Source: CAWDYA01 sp963806495 (GTDB lineage: Bacteria; Acidobacteriota; Polarisedimenticolia; JACPZX01; DASXTC01). Taken from it: a DNA stretch of 64,000 bases. The stretch covers positions 131,590-195,589 of the forward strand of contig CAWDYA010000010.1 of assembly GCA_963806495.1 (NCBI GenBank), written 5' to 3'. Below the pieces are notes generated by a model that was not told where the DNA came from, searched no databases, and worked only from the letters and a program-made list of their open reading frames with translations. The first letter of the stretch is position 1; each line of letters begins with the position of its first letter. The position numbers were made by a program, and so were the translations under genes. This document shows, one piece after another, positions 37,308 to 45,464 of this stretch.

Positions 37308-39977
37308 ATGAGAGCCCCCGCAGCCATTCTGTCGTGCGCGCTCGCCCTGGTCATCCCGGTCGCCTTCGCGGGCTCCGGGACACCCTTCTTTCCCCCGGAT
37401 GCGGATCACGACCCGGCCGTTCCCACGTTCGAGAGGATCCTCGGTTACGCCGTCGGAGAGAAGATGACCGACGAGCGTGGTCTGGCCGTCTATCTGCAGC
37501 ATCTGTCGCAGGGAAACGGCCGGATGCTGCAGAGAACATACGGCCGCAGCGCCTCGGGACGCGTCCTCCGGTACCTCGTCATCTCGGATCCCGACAACAT
37601 GGCGCGCCTCGAGTCGATCCGTGAGGATTCGCGCCGCCTCGCCGACCCGGGCAGCCTGACCGACCAGGAGGCCGCGACGATCGCCGACGCCGACCCCGCC
37701 ATCGTGTGGCTGGCCTACGGGGTGCATGGTGACGAGCACTCTTCGACCGAGGCTGCGCTGGCCCTGGCGTACCACCTGTCGGCCGCGCGCGATCCGGCCA
37801 CGCTGCGGATGCTCGAGAACGTCGTGGTGATCATCGACCCGGTGCAGAATCCGGACGGCCGCGAGCGGTTCCTCGATTACGAGGAGGACGTCGCCGGACC
37901 GGAGCCACGGACCGATCCGTACGCCGTGGATCACGACGAGCCGTGGCCGTCGGGGCGGTACAACCACTCCCTTTTCGACCTGAACCGCGACTGGTTCTCG
38001 ATGACCCAGCCCGAAACGCGCGGCAAGGTCGCTGCGTTTCTCGAGTGGATGCCGCAGGTCTACGTGGACCTGCACGAGATGGAGTCCGACTCCACCTACT
38101 ACTTCGCGCCCCCGTCCGAGCCGATCAACGAGAACATCCCGGAGTCGATCCGCCGCTGGTGGAAGGTATTCGGCGCGGGCAACGCGGCCGCCTTCGATCG
38201 CGAAGGGTTCGACTACTACACGGCGGAGCGGTTCGACGGCTACTACCCCGGCTACGGCGACTCGTGGCCCACCCTGCACGGCGCGATAGGCATGACCTAC
38301 GAGCAGGCCTCGGCGCGCGGGCTGGCCGTGGAGCAGAGAACCGGCGCGATCCTCACACTGAGGGAGGCCGCAAGGCACCACTTCGTGGCGTCGATGGCCA
38401 CCATCGCCACCGCTTCGGCCCACCGGCGCGAGCTGCTCGAGGACGCACGCCGCTACCATCAGGGGGCGATCGAGACGGGAGAACGCGGCCCGCTGCGCGC
38501 CTGCCTCGTCCCGCCGGCGCCCGCCGCCACCGCCCGCAGACTGGCCTCGCTGCTGGCGCGTCAGGGTATCGACGTCTACCGCGCCGATGCCGGCTTCACC
38601 GCCGACGTGAAGAACCGCGACGGCGCCACCGAGCGCGGACGGCGCTTCCCCGCCGGCACGTTCGTGGTGCCGATGGCGCAGCCGGCCGGACGCCTGGCCC
38701 GGTCGCTTCTCGAGGTCGACCCGTCGTTCGGCGAAGGGTTCCGGGCGGCCGAGTCGGAGCGGCGCCGGATGCACGAGGAGTCGGCTATCTACGACGTGAC
38801 GTCCTGGAGCCTGCCGATCCTCACCGGCGCCGACGCGTTCTGGTCAGCCCAGGTGCCGCGTGCGGGCATGACACGCGTCACGGCGGACGAAGCGTCCCCC
38901 GAGGGGGAGGTCGTGCCGCTGCCGGTCGCCGCCGGCGCGGCGGCGACGCCCTACGCCTGGCTGCTCAAGTACGACAGCAATGCCGCAGCCATGGCGACGG
39001 TCAGCCTCCTGCGGGCGGGTTTCCCGCTACGCGCCGCTGGCCGCGCGTTCCGCGTGGGCGAGCAGACCTTCCCGGCCGGATCGCTGGTGCTGCGGGCCGG
39101 GGGCGGCGAGGAGCCAACTCGCATCGTCCAGGAGGTGGCGAGGCAGTTCGGCGTCGACTTCTACACGGCGTTCACCGGCCTGACCGATGAGGGGATCGAC
39201 CTGGGCAGCGGCCATGTCGTCCCGCTCAAGCTTCCGCGCGTCGCGGTCGCGTACGGGCCGCCCGTCTCCCCCACCTCTCTCGGGGCGATCATGGATCTGT
39301 TCGACGCCGTTTACGGGCTTCCGTGGAGCCCGGTCCGGACCACCGCCTTCGCCCGCGCGGATCTGTCGCGCTACGATGTCATCATCCTGCCCGACGCACG
39401 TGAATCGCCGGGCTACGGGGAGTTGCTCGGAGCTGCGGGACTCGCCCACCTCAAGACGTGGATCGACGCCGGCGGGACCCTCATCACCCTCAAGCGCGCC
39501 ACGGCGTTCGCCGCCTCGGAGGAGGCGGGGCTGTCGTCGCTGCGGCGCGTCATGAAGCCATCCCCGGAGTCGGCGAGCCCGGATCCCAAGGCCTCCGAAT
39601 CCGTGAAGCAGGAGCCGCCCGATCGCATCCGGGGCGCCAGCCTGCGCGTGATGTTCGAACCCCATTCCCCGCTCACCCTCGGCTACGGTGCGGAAGGAGC
39701 GGTCCTGGTCGACTCCAACCTGGTATTTGCCCCGGCGGGGAAGGCCCGCTCCGTGGTCACCTTCGCCCCGGAGGAACGACTGAGGATCTCCGGCTTCGCC
39801 TGGGACGAGTCCCTGGGGCTGCTGGCGGGCTCACCCTACCTCGCAATGGAGCCACGGGGCCGCGGATGTGTCATACTTTTCTCCGACGACCCGAACTTCC
39901 GCGGGTACTGGGAATCCCTGAACCGACTGTTTCTCGACAGCGTCATCTTCGCGCCGTCGTTCGCGGCAGCCGACTGA
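37308..39977 (+). CDS. exported M14-family zinc carboxypeptidase-like protein
   Basis: This 889-residue protein has a signal peptide (LSCALALVIPVAFA), then an M14 domain (about 40-370) with zinc ligands in GVHGDEHSS (HxxE) and a later DLHEM segment, and a C-terminal half resembling a class-I glutamine-amidotransferase-like fold (YDVIILPDARE, GGTLITLK). It is typical of large exported M14 peptidases in Acidobacteria-like genomes. The start ATG 37308 lies just behind the HU terminator and has no good ribosome site, so expression may need an internal promoter or read-through. Confidence 0.88.
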   Translation: MRAPAAILSCALALVIPVAFAGSGTPFFPPDADHDPAVPTFERILGYAVGEKMTDERGLAVYLQHLSQGNGRMLQRTYGRSASGRVLRYLVISDPDNMARLESIREDSRRLADPGSLTDQEAATIADADPAIVWLAYGVHGDEHSSTEAALALAYHLSAARDPATLRMLENVVVIIDPVQNPDGRERFLDYEEDVAGPEPRTDPYAVDHDEPWPSGRYNHSLFDLNRDWFSMTQPETRGKVAAFLEWMPQVYVDLHEMESDSTYYFAPPSEPINENIPESIRRWWKVFGAGNAAAFDREGFDYYTAERFDGYYPGYGDSWPTLHGAIGMTYEQASARGLAVEQRTGAILTLREAARHHFVASMATIATASAHRRELLEDARRYHQGAIETGERGPLRACLVPPAPAATARRLASLLARQGIDVYRADAGFTADVKNRDGATERGRRFPAGTFVVPMAQPAGRLARSLLEVDPSFGEGFRAAESERRRMHEESAIYDVTSWSLPILTGADAFWSAQVPRAGMTRVTADEASPEGEVVPLPVAAGAAATPYAWLLKYDSNAAAMATVSLLRAGFPLRAAGRAFRVGEQTFPAGSLVLRAGGGEEPTRIVQEVARQFGVDFYTAFTGLTDEGIDLGSGHVVPLKLPRVAVAYGPPVSPTSLGAIMDLFDAVYGLPWSPVRTTAFARADLSRYDVIILPDARESPGYGELLGAAGLAHLKTWIDAGGTLITLKRATAFAASEEAGLSSLRRVMKPSPESASPDPKASESVKQEPPDRIRGASLRVMFEPHSPLTLGYGAEGAVLVDSNLVFAPAGKARSVVTFAPEERLRISGFAWDESLGLLAGSPYLAMEPRGRGCVILFSDDPNFRGYWESLNRLFLDSVIFAPSFAAAD

Positions 39978-40003
39978 ACCGAGGCGGCGCCGGCACAAGG
40001 ACC

Positions 40004-40315
40004 ATGGGCGAGCGCAGCAGGCCCCGGCCGTTGCCCGAAGGCGAGATTCGCGGGAAGCTCGAGGCGCTTCCCTTCTGGAAGCGTGAAGGGCGCTGCCTCG
40101 CGAGGGACATCGCGTTTCCGGGCTTCACCGACGCGGTTCGATTCATCGGGGTCATCGCGGATCACGCCGAACGGATTGACCACCATCCCGACATTCTCCT
40201 CTCCTACCGCCGGATGACGCTCCGCCTCACCTCCCACGACGCGGGCGGCATCACCGAACGGGACTTCAGGCTGGCAGGGCTCATCGAAGAATCTCTCCAA
40301 CGGGGACAATCGTGA
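40004..40315 (+). CDS. 4a-hydroxytetrahydrobiopterin dehydratase (pterin-4a-carbinolamine dehydratase)
   Basis: This 103-residue protein has the signature HHPDI and TSHDAGGITERDF of PCD/DCoH proteins, which dehydrate 4a-hydroxy-tetrahydropterins. The usual Trp after HHPD is replaced (HHPDILLSY), a minor change. No aromatic amino acid hydroxylase is in the window. The start ATG 40004 is 26 nt after the M14 gene; the stop overlaps the GTG start of the MacA-like gene. Confidence 0.88.
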   Translation: MGERSRPRPLPEGEIRGKLEALPFWKREGRCLARDIAFPGFTDAVRFIGVIADHAERIDHHPDILLSYRRMTLRLTSHDAGGITERDFRLAGLIEESLQRGQS

Positions 40316-41805
40316 GAACGCCCTCTCGCAGGGCATGGCTCTATCTTCTCGGCGCTCTCGTGCTCGCGGCGGGCGGCTACCAGATGCTCCGGCCCGTGGA
40401 TGCCGGGGCCGACACCTGGATCACGGCGGCTGTGGAGCGGGACGACATCCGCACGACGATCGCGGCCACCGGCACGCTCCAGGCGGTGCTCACGGTTCAG
40501 GTCGGCAGCCAGGTGACTGGACGGATCCAGTCCCTGCACGCCGATTTCAACTCGATCGTGAAGCAGGGGCAGGTGATCGCACGGATCGACCCGGCGACGT
40601 ACGAAGCGGCCCTTGTGCGGGCAAAGGCCGACCTCGAGGACGCCGCGGCCGGGGTGGCCACGGCGCAGGCCGCCCTCGCCAACCAGGAGGCCAACCGGGA
40701 GGCCGCGCGGGCGGTCGAGCAGGATGCGCAGCGCGTCAACGATCGCAACGTAGAACTGGCCAGACAGGAGGTGGTCTCGCAGCGCGATCTGGAGGCCGGG
40801 ACGGCGGCGCTCGACGAGGCGAAGGCCCGGCTCGACCAGGCCGGCGCCCAGGTGTCCTCGGCGCGGGCCGCCGTCGACCAGGCCCGCGCGCAGGTCAAAC
40901 AGGCGCAGGCGACGGTGCGGCTCGCCGAGGTGAACCTCGGCTACACGGTGATCAGGTCGCCGGTCGACGGCGTGGTCGTGTCCCGCAACGTGGACGTCGG
41001 GCAGACCGTGTCCGCCAGCCTTCAGGCGCCGACCCTGTTCGTGATCGCCAACGACCTCACGCGGATGCAGGTTGTCGCCAACGTGGACGAGGCGGACATC
41101 GGCGCCGTGGGGCCCGACTCGACGGTGACATTCACCGTGGACGCCTTTCCGGGCGACAACTTCCACGGAACTATCGATCAGATCCGGCTCAACCCGATCG
41201 TCACCCAGAACGTGGTCACCTACAGTGTCATCGTCAACGTGCCGAATCCCGACCTGAAGCTGCGGCCCGGGATGACGGCCAACACGATCTTCACAGTGGC
41301 CGAGGCCGAGGACGCGCTGCGGCTTCCAAACGCCGCGCTGCGTTTCTGGCCCACCTCGGTGCCGAGAGAGCGCGAGCGCGAGATGATCGCCGATGCCCGC
41401 CGCAAGAACACAGGCACTCGGGAGCCGGCCGTCGACCGCGGTCAGGGCGGGTCCGGGCCCCCCTCCCCCGCGCCGTCCAACGGCGTCCCGCACGAGGCGG
41501 AGCCGACGTCGCCGATCGAGAGCGTAGAGGGGGTTCTGCGCTTCGCCCGCTCCGGACGCACCCGCTGGCATCAGCGCGTCATCTGGGTCGAGGGAGATGA
41601 CGGTGAGCCGGAGCCGCGGGTGGTGCACATCGGGATCACCGACGGCACCGCATCCCAGATTCGTGACGGCGATCTCGAGGAAGGCACGTCCGTGATCGTG
41701 GGGGCGACCAACTTCAGCGCCGCCACCAGCCGTCCCAACAATCCGTTCGGCGGGCCGTTCGGCGGGCGCCGAGGCGGGAGCAAGAGCAGCGGCGGAAGGC
41801 GGTAA
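40312..41805 (+). CDS. MacA-like membrane-fusion adaptor
   Basis: This 497-residue protein has an N-terminal membrane helix (LYLLGALVLAAGGY), lipoyl half-motifs (GSQVTGRIQSLH, later RSPVDGVVVSRNVDVGQTV), a long coiled-coil hairpin rich in Ala, Glu and Arg, and a Gly/Arg-rich tail (about residues 480-497). The order is as in MacA. GTG 40312 overlaps the upstream gene by 4 nt. It is followed directly by a permease; the ATPase usually found between is absent. Confidence 0.9.
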   Translation: MRTPSRRAWLYLLGALVLAAGGYQMLRPVDAGADTWITAAVERDDIRTTIAATGTLQAVLTVQVGSQVTGRIQSLHADFNSIVKQGQVIARIDPATYEAALVRAKADLEDAAAGVATAQAALANQEANREAARAVEQDAQRVNDRNVELARQEVVSQRDLEAGTAALDEAKARLDQAGAQVSSARAAVDQARAQVKQAQATVRLAEVNLGYTVIRSPVDGVVVSRNVDVGQTVSASLQAPTLFVIANDLTRMQVVANVDEADIGAVGPDSTVTFTVDAFPGDNFHGTIDQIRLNPIVTQNVVTYSVIVNVPNPDLKLRPGMTANTIFTVAEAEDALRLPNAALRFWPTSVPREREREMIADARRKNTGTREPAVDRGQGGSGPPSPAPSNGVPHEAEPTSPIESVEGVLRFARSGRTRWHQRVIWVEGDDGEPEPRVVHIGITDGTASQIRDGDLEEGTSVIVGATNFSAATSRPNNPFGGPFGGRRGGSKSSGGRR

Positions 41806-41810
41806 GTGTG

Positions 41811-43025
41811 ATGAACTTCGCGGCGACGATCAGCATCGCCCTCAGCGCTCTCGGGCGCAACCGCGTCCGGTCGGTCCTCACCATGCTCGGGGTGATCATC
41901 GGCGTCGCATCGGTCATCGCGATGGTGAGCCTGGGGATGGGGGCCCAGGCGCAGATTCAGGCCGAGATCGCGAGCATGGGGTCCAACATCCTGTATGTCC
42001 GCCCCGGCAGCATCCGAACCGGGGGCTTTCGCGGCGGCGGCACCACCACCAGCCTGACCGCGGAAGACGTCGAGGCCATCGTCTCCGAGTGCTCGGCCGT
42101 GAAGAGCGCCACTCCGTCGGTCAGCACCGGCGTCTCGCTCGTATTCGGCAACCTGAATTGGAACACGCGCGCCGAGGGAGCCAACGAGGACTTCACGCTG
42201 ATACGCAACTGGCCGCTCTCCTCGGGGGCCTTCTTCACGCAGGCCGACGTCCGCACCGCGGCGCGCGTGGCCGTGCTCGGGCAGACCGTGGTGGACCAGC
42301 TCTTCGCCGGCGTGGATCCGATCGGGCAGACGATACGCGTCGGCAACCTGCCTTTCACCGTGGTCGGCGTCCTGGCGCCGAAGGGTCAGAACCAGTGGGG
42401 CCGGGACCAGGACGACACGATCATCCTCCCCTACACCACCGTTCAGCGGAAGCTGCTCGCCATCAATTATCTGCAGGGCGCGATGATCTCCGCGGTCTCG
42501 CCCGAGGCCACCTTCGTCGCCGAGCAGCAGGTCACTGACCTGCTGCGCCAGCGCCACAAGATCGGCCCCGGGCGTGACGACGACTTCTTCATCCGCAACC
42601 TCACCGACATCGCAGAGACCGCCGAGCAGACCCAGAGGACGACGAGCATGCTGCTCGGCAGCATCGCCGCGGTCTCGCTCGTGGTGGGCGGGATCGGGAT
42701 CATGAACATCATGCTGGTGAGCGTCACGGAGCGCACGCGCGAGATCGGACTCAGGATGGCGGTTGGGGCGCGCGCGGCTCAGGTCAAGATGCAGTTCCTG
42801 GTCGAGGCCGTGACCCTGAGCACCGCCGGCGGGCTGATCGGTATCGTCGCCGGGGTTGGTGTCTCGTATCTGCTTGTCTGGCAGCTCAACTGGCCGATGC
42901 GCGTCTCCCCGTCGGCGGTGGGCGCATCGGTGGTGTTCGCCGGGGCCGTCGGGATGATCTTCGGTTACTATCCTGCCTACAAAGCCTCGTCGCTGGATCC
43001 GATCGAGGCGCTCCGCTATGAATGA
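41811..43025 (+). CDS. MacB-type permease without ATPase domain
   Basis: This 404-residue permease has an N-terminal helix (GVIIGVASVIAMVSLGMG), a periplasmic MacB-PCD domain and a C-terminal FtsX-like region (SLVVGGIGIMNIMLVSVTERTREIGLR is the coupling segment in two parts, LVVGGIGIMNIML and ERTREIGLRMAVGA). The N-terminal ATPase domain of canonical MacB is missing and no ATPase gene is next to it. It starts 5 nt after the adaptor (or 2 nt with GTG 41808). Confidence 0.92.
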   Translation: MNFAATISIALSALGRNRVRSVLTMLGVIIGVASVIAMVSLGMGAQAQIQAEIASMGSNILYVRPGSIRTGGFRGGGTTTSLTAEDVEAIVSECSAVKSATPSVSTGVSLVFGNLNWNTRAEGANEDFTLIRNWPLSSGAFFTQADVRTAARVAVLGQTVVDQLFAGVDPIGQTIRVGNLPFTVVGVLAPKGQNQWGRDQDDTIILPYTTVQRKLLAINYLQGAMISAVSPEATFVAEQQVTDLLRQRHKIGPGRDDDFFIRNLTDIAETAEQTQRTTSMLLGSIAAVSLVVGGIGIMNIMLVSVTERTREIGLRMAVGARAAQVKMQFLVEAVTLSTAGGLIGIVAGVGVSYLLVWQLNWPMRVSPSAVGASVVFAGAVGMIFGYYPAYKASSLDPIEALRYE

Positions 43026-43059
43026 CTTGCAGGCGGGATCCCCTGCAGGGAGGGCCACC

Positions 43060-44031
43060 ATGGATATTCTCTACCTGGCACGCGAGGACGTCGAAGCTGT
43101 CGCACCCTCCATGGAAGAGATCATCGGGCTGCTCGAGACGGCGTTCCGGGAGAAGGGGCTGGGACGGACGCAGATGCCGCCCAAGATGGACCTTCACCCC
43201 CGGGAGAACTGCTTCATCCATTCCATGCCCGCTTTCGTGCCGGCGCTGGACGCCGCGGGGATGAAGTGGATCAGCGGGTACCCGACGAACAGGGATCACG
43301 GGCTGCCCTACATCAATGGCCTGCTGATCCTGAACGACCCGGCCACCGGCGTCCCAACGGCCGTGATGGATGCCACGTGGATCACCGCCGAGCGCACGGG
43401 AGCCGCCACGGCGCTCGCGGCCCGCTACCTATCGAGGGAGAGCTCCAAGGTGCTCGCGATCCTCGGTTGCGGGGTGCAGGGACGGTCGAACCTCAGGGCG
43501 CTGCGTTGCGTCCGCCCCGGGCTGCGAAAGGTGCGCGCGTATGACATCGACCCGGAGCGCGCCTCGCGGTACATCGCCGAGATGTCCCGGAGCGACCCGA
43601 CACTGGAGTTCACGGCCGCGCCGTCGCCTCGCGCCGCCGTCACCGACGCCGACATCATCGTGACCGCCGGGCCAATCCTCGCCCAGCCCAAGCCGGTGCT
43701 CGAGGCGGCCTGGGTGAAGCCGGGCGCCTTTCTCTGCCCCCTCGACTACGGCTCCTACGTCAAACCCGAGATGTTCCGCAAGGCCAACAAGTTCCTCACC
43801 GACGACGCGACGCAAATCCTCGACCCGCGATCCGCCTGCTACTTCCCGGAGATGCCGCCGCTGTTCGGCGACCTCGGGGAGGTGGTCGCGGGCGCCAAGC
43901 CCGGCCGCGAGAACGAGGACGAGAGGATCGTGTGCGCCAATCTCGGGCTCGCCATCGACGACGTGGCGGTGGGCGCCGAGATACTCAGACGGGCGCGGAA
44001 GATGGGCCGCGGCGTGAGCCTGCCGCTGTGA
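43060..44031 (+). CDS. ornithine cyclodeaminase / mu-crystallin family NAD(P)-dependent enzyme
   Basis: This 323-residue protein has the Rossmann motif LAILGCGVQGRSNL and the substrate-side segments PKMDLHP and MDATWITAERTGAATALAARYL, typical of the family that includes ornithine cyclodeaminase, ketimine reductases and alanine dehydrogenases. The specific substrate cannot be told. I use ATG 43060 with GGGAGG upstream; an ATG at 43018 overlaps the permease stop and is less convincing. The stop is shared with the start of the TPM gene. Confidence 0.87.
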   Translation: MDILYLAREDVEAVAPSMEEIIGLLETAFREKGLGRTQMPPKMDLHPRENCFIHSMPAFVPALDAAGMKWISGYPTNRDHGLPYINGLLILNDPATGVPTAVMDATWITAERTGAATALAARYLSRESSKVLAILGCGVQGRSNLRALRCVRPGLRKVRAYDIDPERASRYIAEMSRSDPTLEFTAAPSPRAAVTDADIIVTAGPILAQPKPVLEAAWVKPGAFLCPLDYGSYVKPEMFRKANKFLTDDATQILDPRSACYFPEMPPLFGDLGEVVAGAKPGRENEDERIVCANLGLAIDDVAVGAEILRRARKMGRGVSLPL

Positions 44032-44678
44032 TGGGGCGTCTCGTGGCGCGGCAACTCGCCGCCGCCGCCGTGGTGGCCGCCTCCTTGTCCCTGCCGGGCG
44101 CCCCGCACGCCACGGTCGAGATCCCATCCGAGACGGCGCACTCTGTCCACGACTACGCGGGTGTCGTTCTCAACGAGGATACCCGTGACATCGAGACGAT
44201 CGCCGGCGAGATGAAGGACAAGTGCCGCGTCTCCCTCTCGGTGGTCACGCTCAAGTCGCTCGAGGGCGAGCCGATCGACACCCTCGCCCGCCGCTGGTTC
44301 GATGCCTGGGGCCTGGGCGCCGGTGGGCGGAACGGGATCCTGCTGCTCATCTCGGTGGGTGACGGCTCGTGGCGCGTGGAGGCGGGCTCGCAGGAGCCGT
44401 TCCGGCTCGACCCGGACGCCATCGCCTGGTTCGAACGCGGGGACTTCTCGGTGGGGACCCGCCGGGCGGTCGAGGGGTTGGCCCGTCTTTCGGCCCGCAA
44501 GGCAGGCGTCACCATCGGGCTGCCGGACTCCGCCCTGCCCCGCTCCATCCTGGCCGGCGGCGGGAAGCTGGTGGTCCTGGTGGGTCTGATCCTCCTCGTG
44601 GCCGGCGGAGGCCCGGCCCTCGTCTGGTTTCTGCTGCTGCGCAGCCGGGAGACAGAGGGGGAAACCGGCCGATCTTGA
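44031..44678 (+). CDS. TPM-domain protein, exported with C-terminal membrane helix
   Basis: This 215-residue protein has a signal-like N-terminus, a TPM domain (VHDYAGVVLNEDTRDIETIAGEM, then GRNGILLLISVGDGSWRVEAG) and a C-terminal helix (LVVLVGLILLVAGGGPALVWFLLL). TPM domains occur in proteins linked to photosystem repair and in bacterial envelope proteins of unclear activity, some with phosphatase activity. The start is ATG 44031; it may also be read from GTG 44028. It ends in the -35 of the next promoter. Confidence 0.82.
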   Translation: MGRLVARQLAAAAVVAASLSLPGAPHATVEIPSETAHSVHDYAGVVLNEDTRDIETIAGEMKDKCRVSLSVVTLKSLEGEPIDTLARRWFDAWGLGAGGRNGILLLISVGDGSWRVEAGSQEPFRLDPDAIAWFERGDFSVGTRRAVEGLARLSARKAGVTIGLPDSALPRSILAGGGKLVVLVGLILLVAGGGPALVWFLLLRSRETEGETGRS

Positions 44679-44703
44679 CCCATCCAACCCCATCAACTAG
44701 AAT
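44675..44703 (+). promoter_or_regulatory. sigma70-type promoter of the DUF948/YtxH genes
   Basis: TTGACC and TAGAAT are separated by exactly 17 bp. The predicted leader to GTG 44824 is about 110 nt. The -35 overlaps the stop codon of the TPM gene. Confidence 0.65.
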
Positions 44704-44823
44704 GAGTTAGTCCTCACAAGCCGAACTGCTGCCATCGCCCGGGCTCCACGCTGCGTTGCCCTTTACCGGAGCGGACCGGGGGCGCGGACGCCTCCCCCGG
44801 GTACTCTCCCACAGGAGGCTCCC

Positions 44824-45228
44824 GTGACAGCCACCGCGATTCTCGCAACCGGAACCGCAGGTATCTTCCTGCTGCTTCTCGTGGTGACCTGGTACCTCGT
44901 CCCCCTGCTCCAGCAGGCGCGACGGACCGCCAGCGCGATGGAAGAGCTGCTCACCACCACCCGGCCCAAGCTCGATGACGCGCTCGATCAGCTCCGATCG
45001 GTGCTCGCCCGCGCCGACGGCGTGATGGCGGCTGTGGAGCACGTGCCCGGCACGAGAGAAGACCTCGTCGGGGTGCTGTCGAAGGTCGCTGGCAGCTGGC
45101 AGGCCACCGCGCGCGCGGTGTCGACGATCACCGCGTTCTACACTGGTTTTTCCAGTCTCTGGAAGATTTTCACCCGTTCCAGGGCCCCCGAGGGGGCCAA
45201 ACCCTCAACAGAAGAAGGAGGATCCTGA
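44824..45228 (+). CDS. DUF948-like membrane protein
   Basis: This 134-residue protein has one N-terminal membrane helix (GIFLLLLVVTWYLVPLL) and a helical cytoplasmic part (KLDDALDQLRSVLARADG), as in DUF948 proteins, which are often paired with YtxH proteins in stress-related operons. The start is GTG with a good AGGAGG site. It overlaps the YtxH gene (TGATG). Confidence 0.8.
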   Translation: MTATAILATGTAGIFLLLLVVTWYLVPLLQQARRTASAMEELLTTTRPKLDDALDQLRSVLARADGVMAAVEHVPGTREDLVGVLSKVAGSWQATARAVSTITAFYTGFSSLWKIFTRSRAPEGAKPSTEEGGS

Positions 45229-45449
45229 TGAGCGATATCCGGACCGATGGGACGTCCCTTTTCGCATTCCTCGCCGGCGCCGTGATCGGTGTGGGCGTGG
45301 GCCTGCTCGTTGCGCCGAAGACCGGCTCCGAGACCAGGAAGCAGATCACCGATCTGGCGCACAAGGCTCAGGAGAAGGCCGGCGACATCAAGAACCGGCT
45401 GTCCCGCACCGCCTCGGACGTGGCCGAGGACGTCCGCAAGGGAGCCTGA
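45228..45449 (+). CDS. YtxH-domain protein
   Basis: This 73-residue protein has the YtxH signature: a glycine-rich membrane helix (FLAGAVIGVGVGLLVAPKTG) followed by an amphipathic helix rich in Lys and Glu. Such small membrane proteins are linked to general stress and desiccation. Ribosome site AAGGAGG. It is translationally coupled to the DUF948-like gene. Confidence 0.88.
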   Translation: MSDIRTDGTSLFAFLAGAVIGVGVGLLVAPKTGSETRKQITDLAHKAQEKAGDIKNRLSRTASDVAEDVRKGA

Positions 45450-45464
45450 CCCCGGGCGAGGCCC

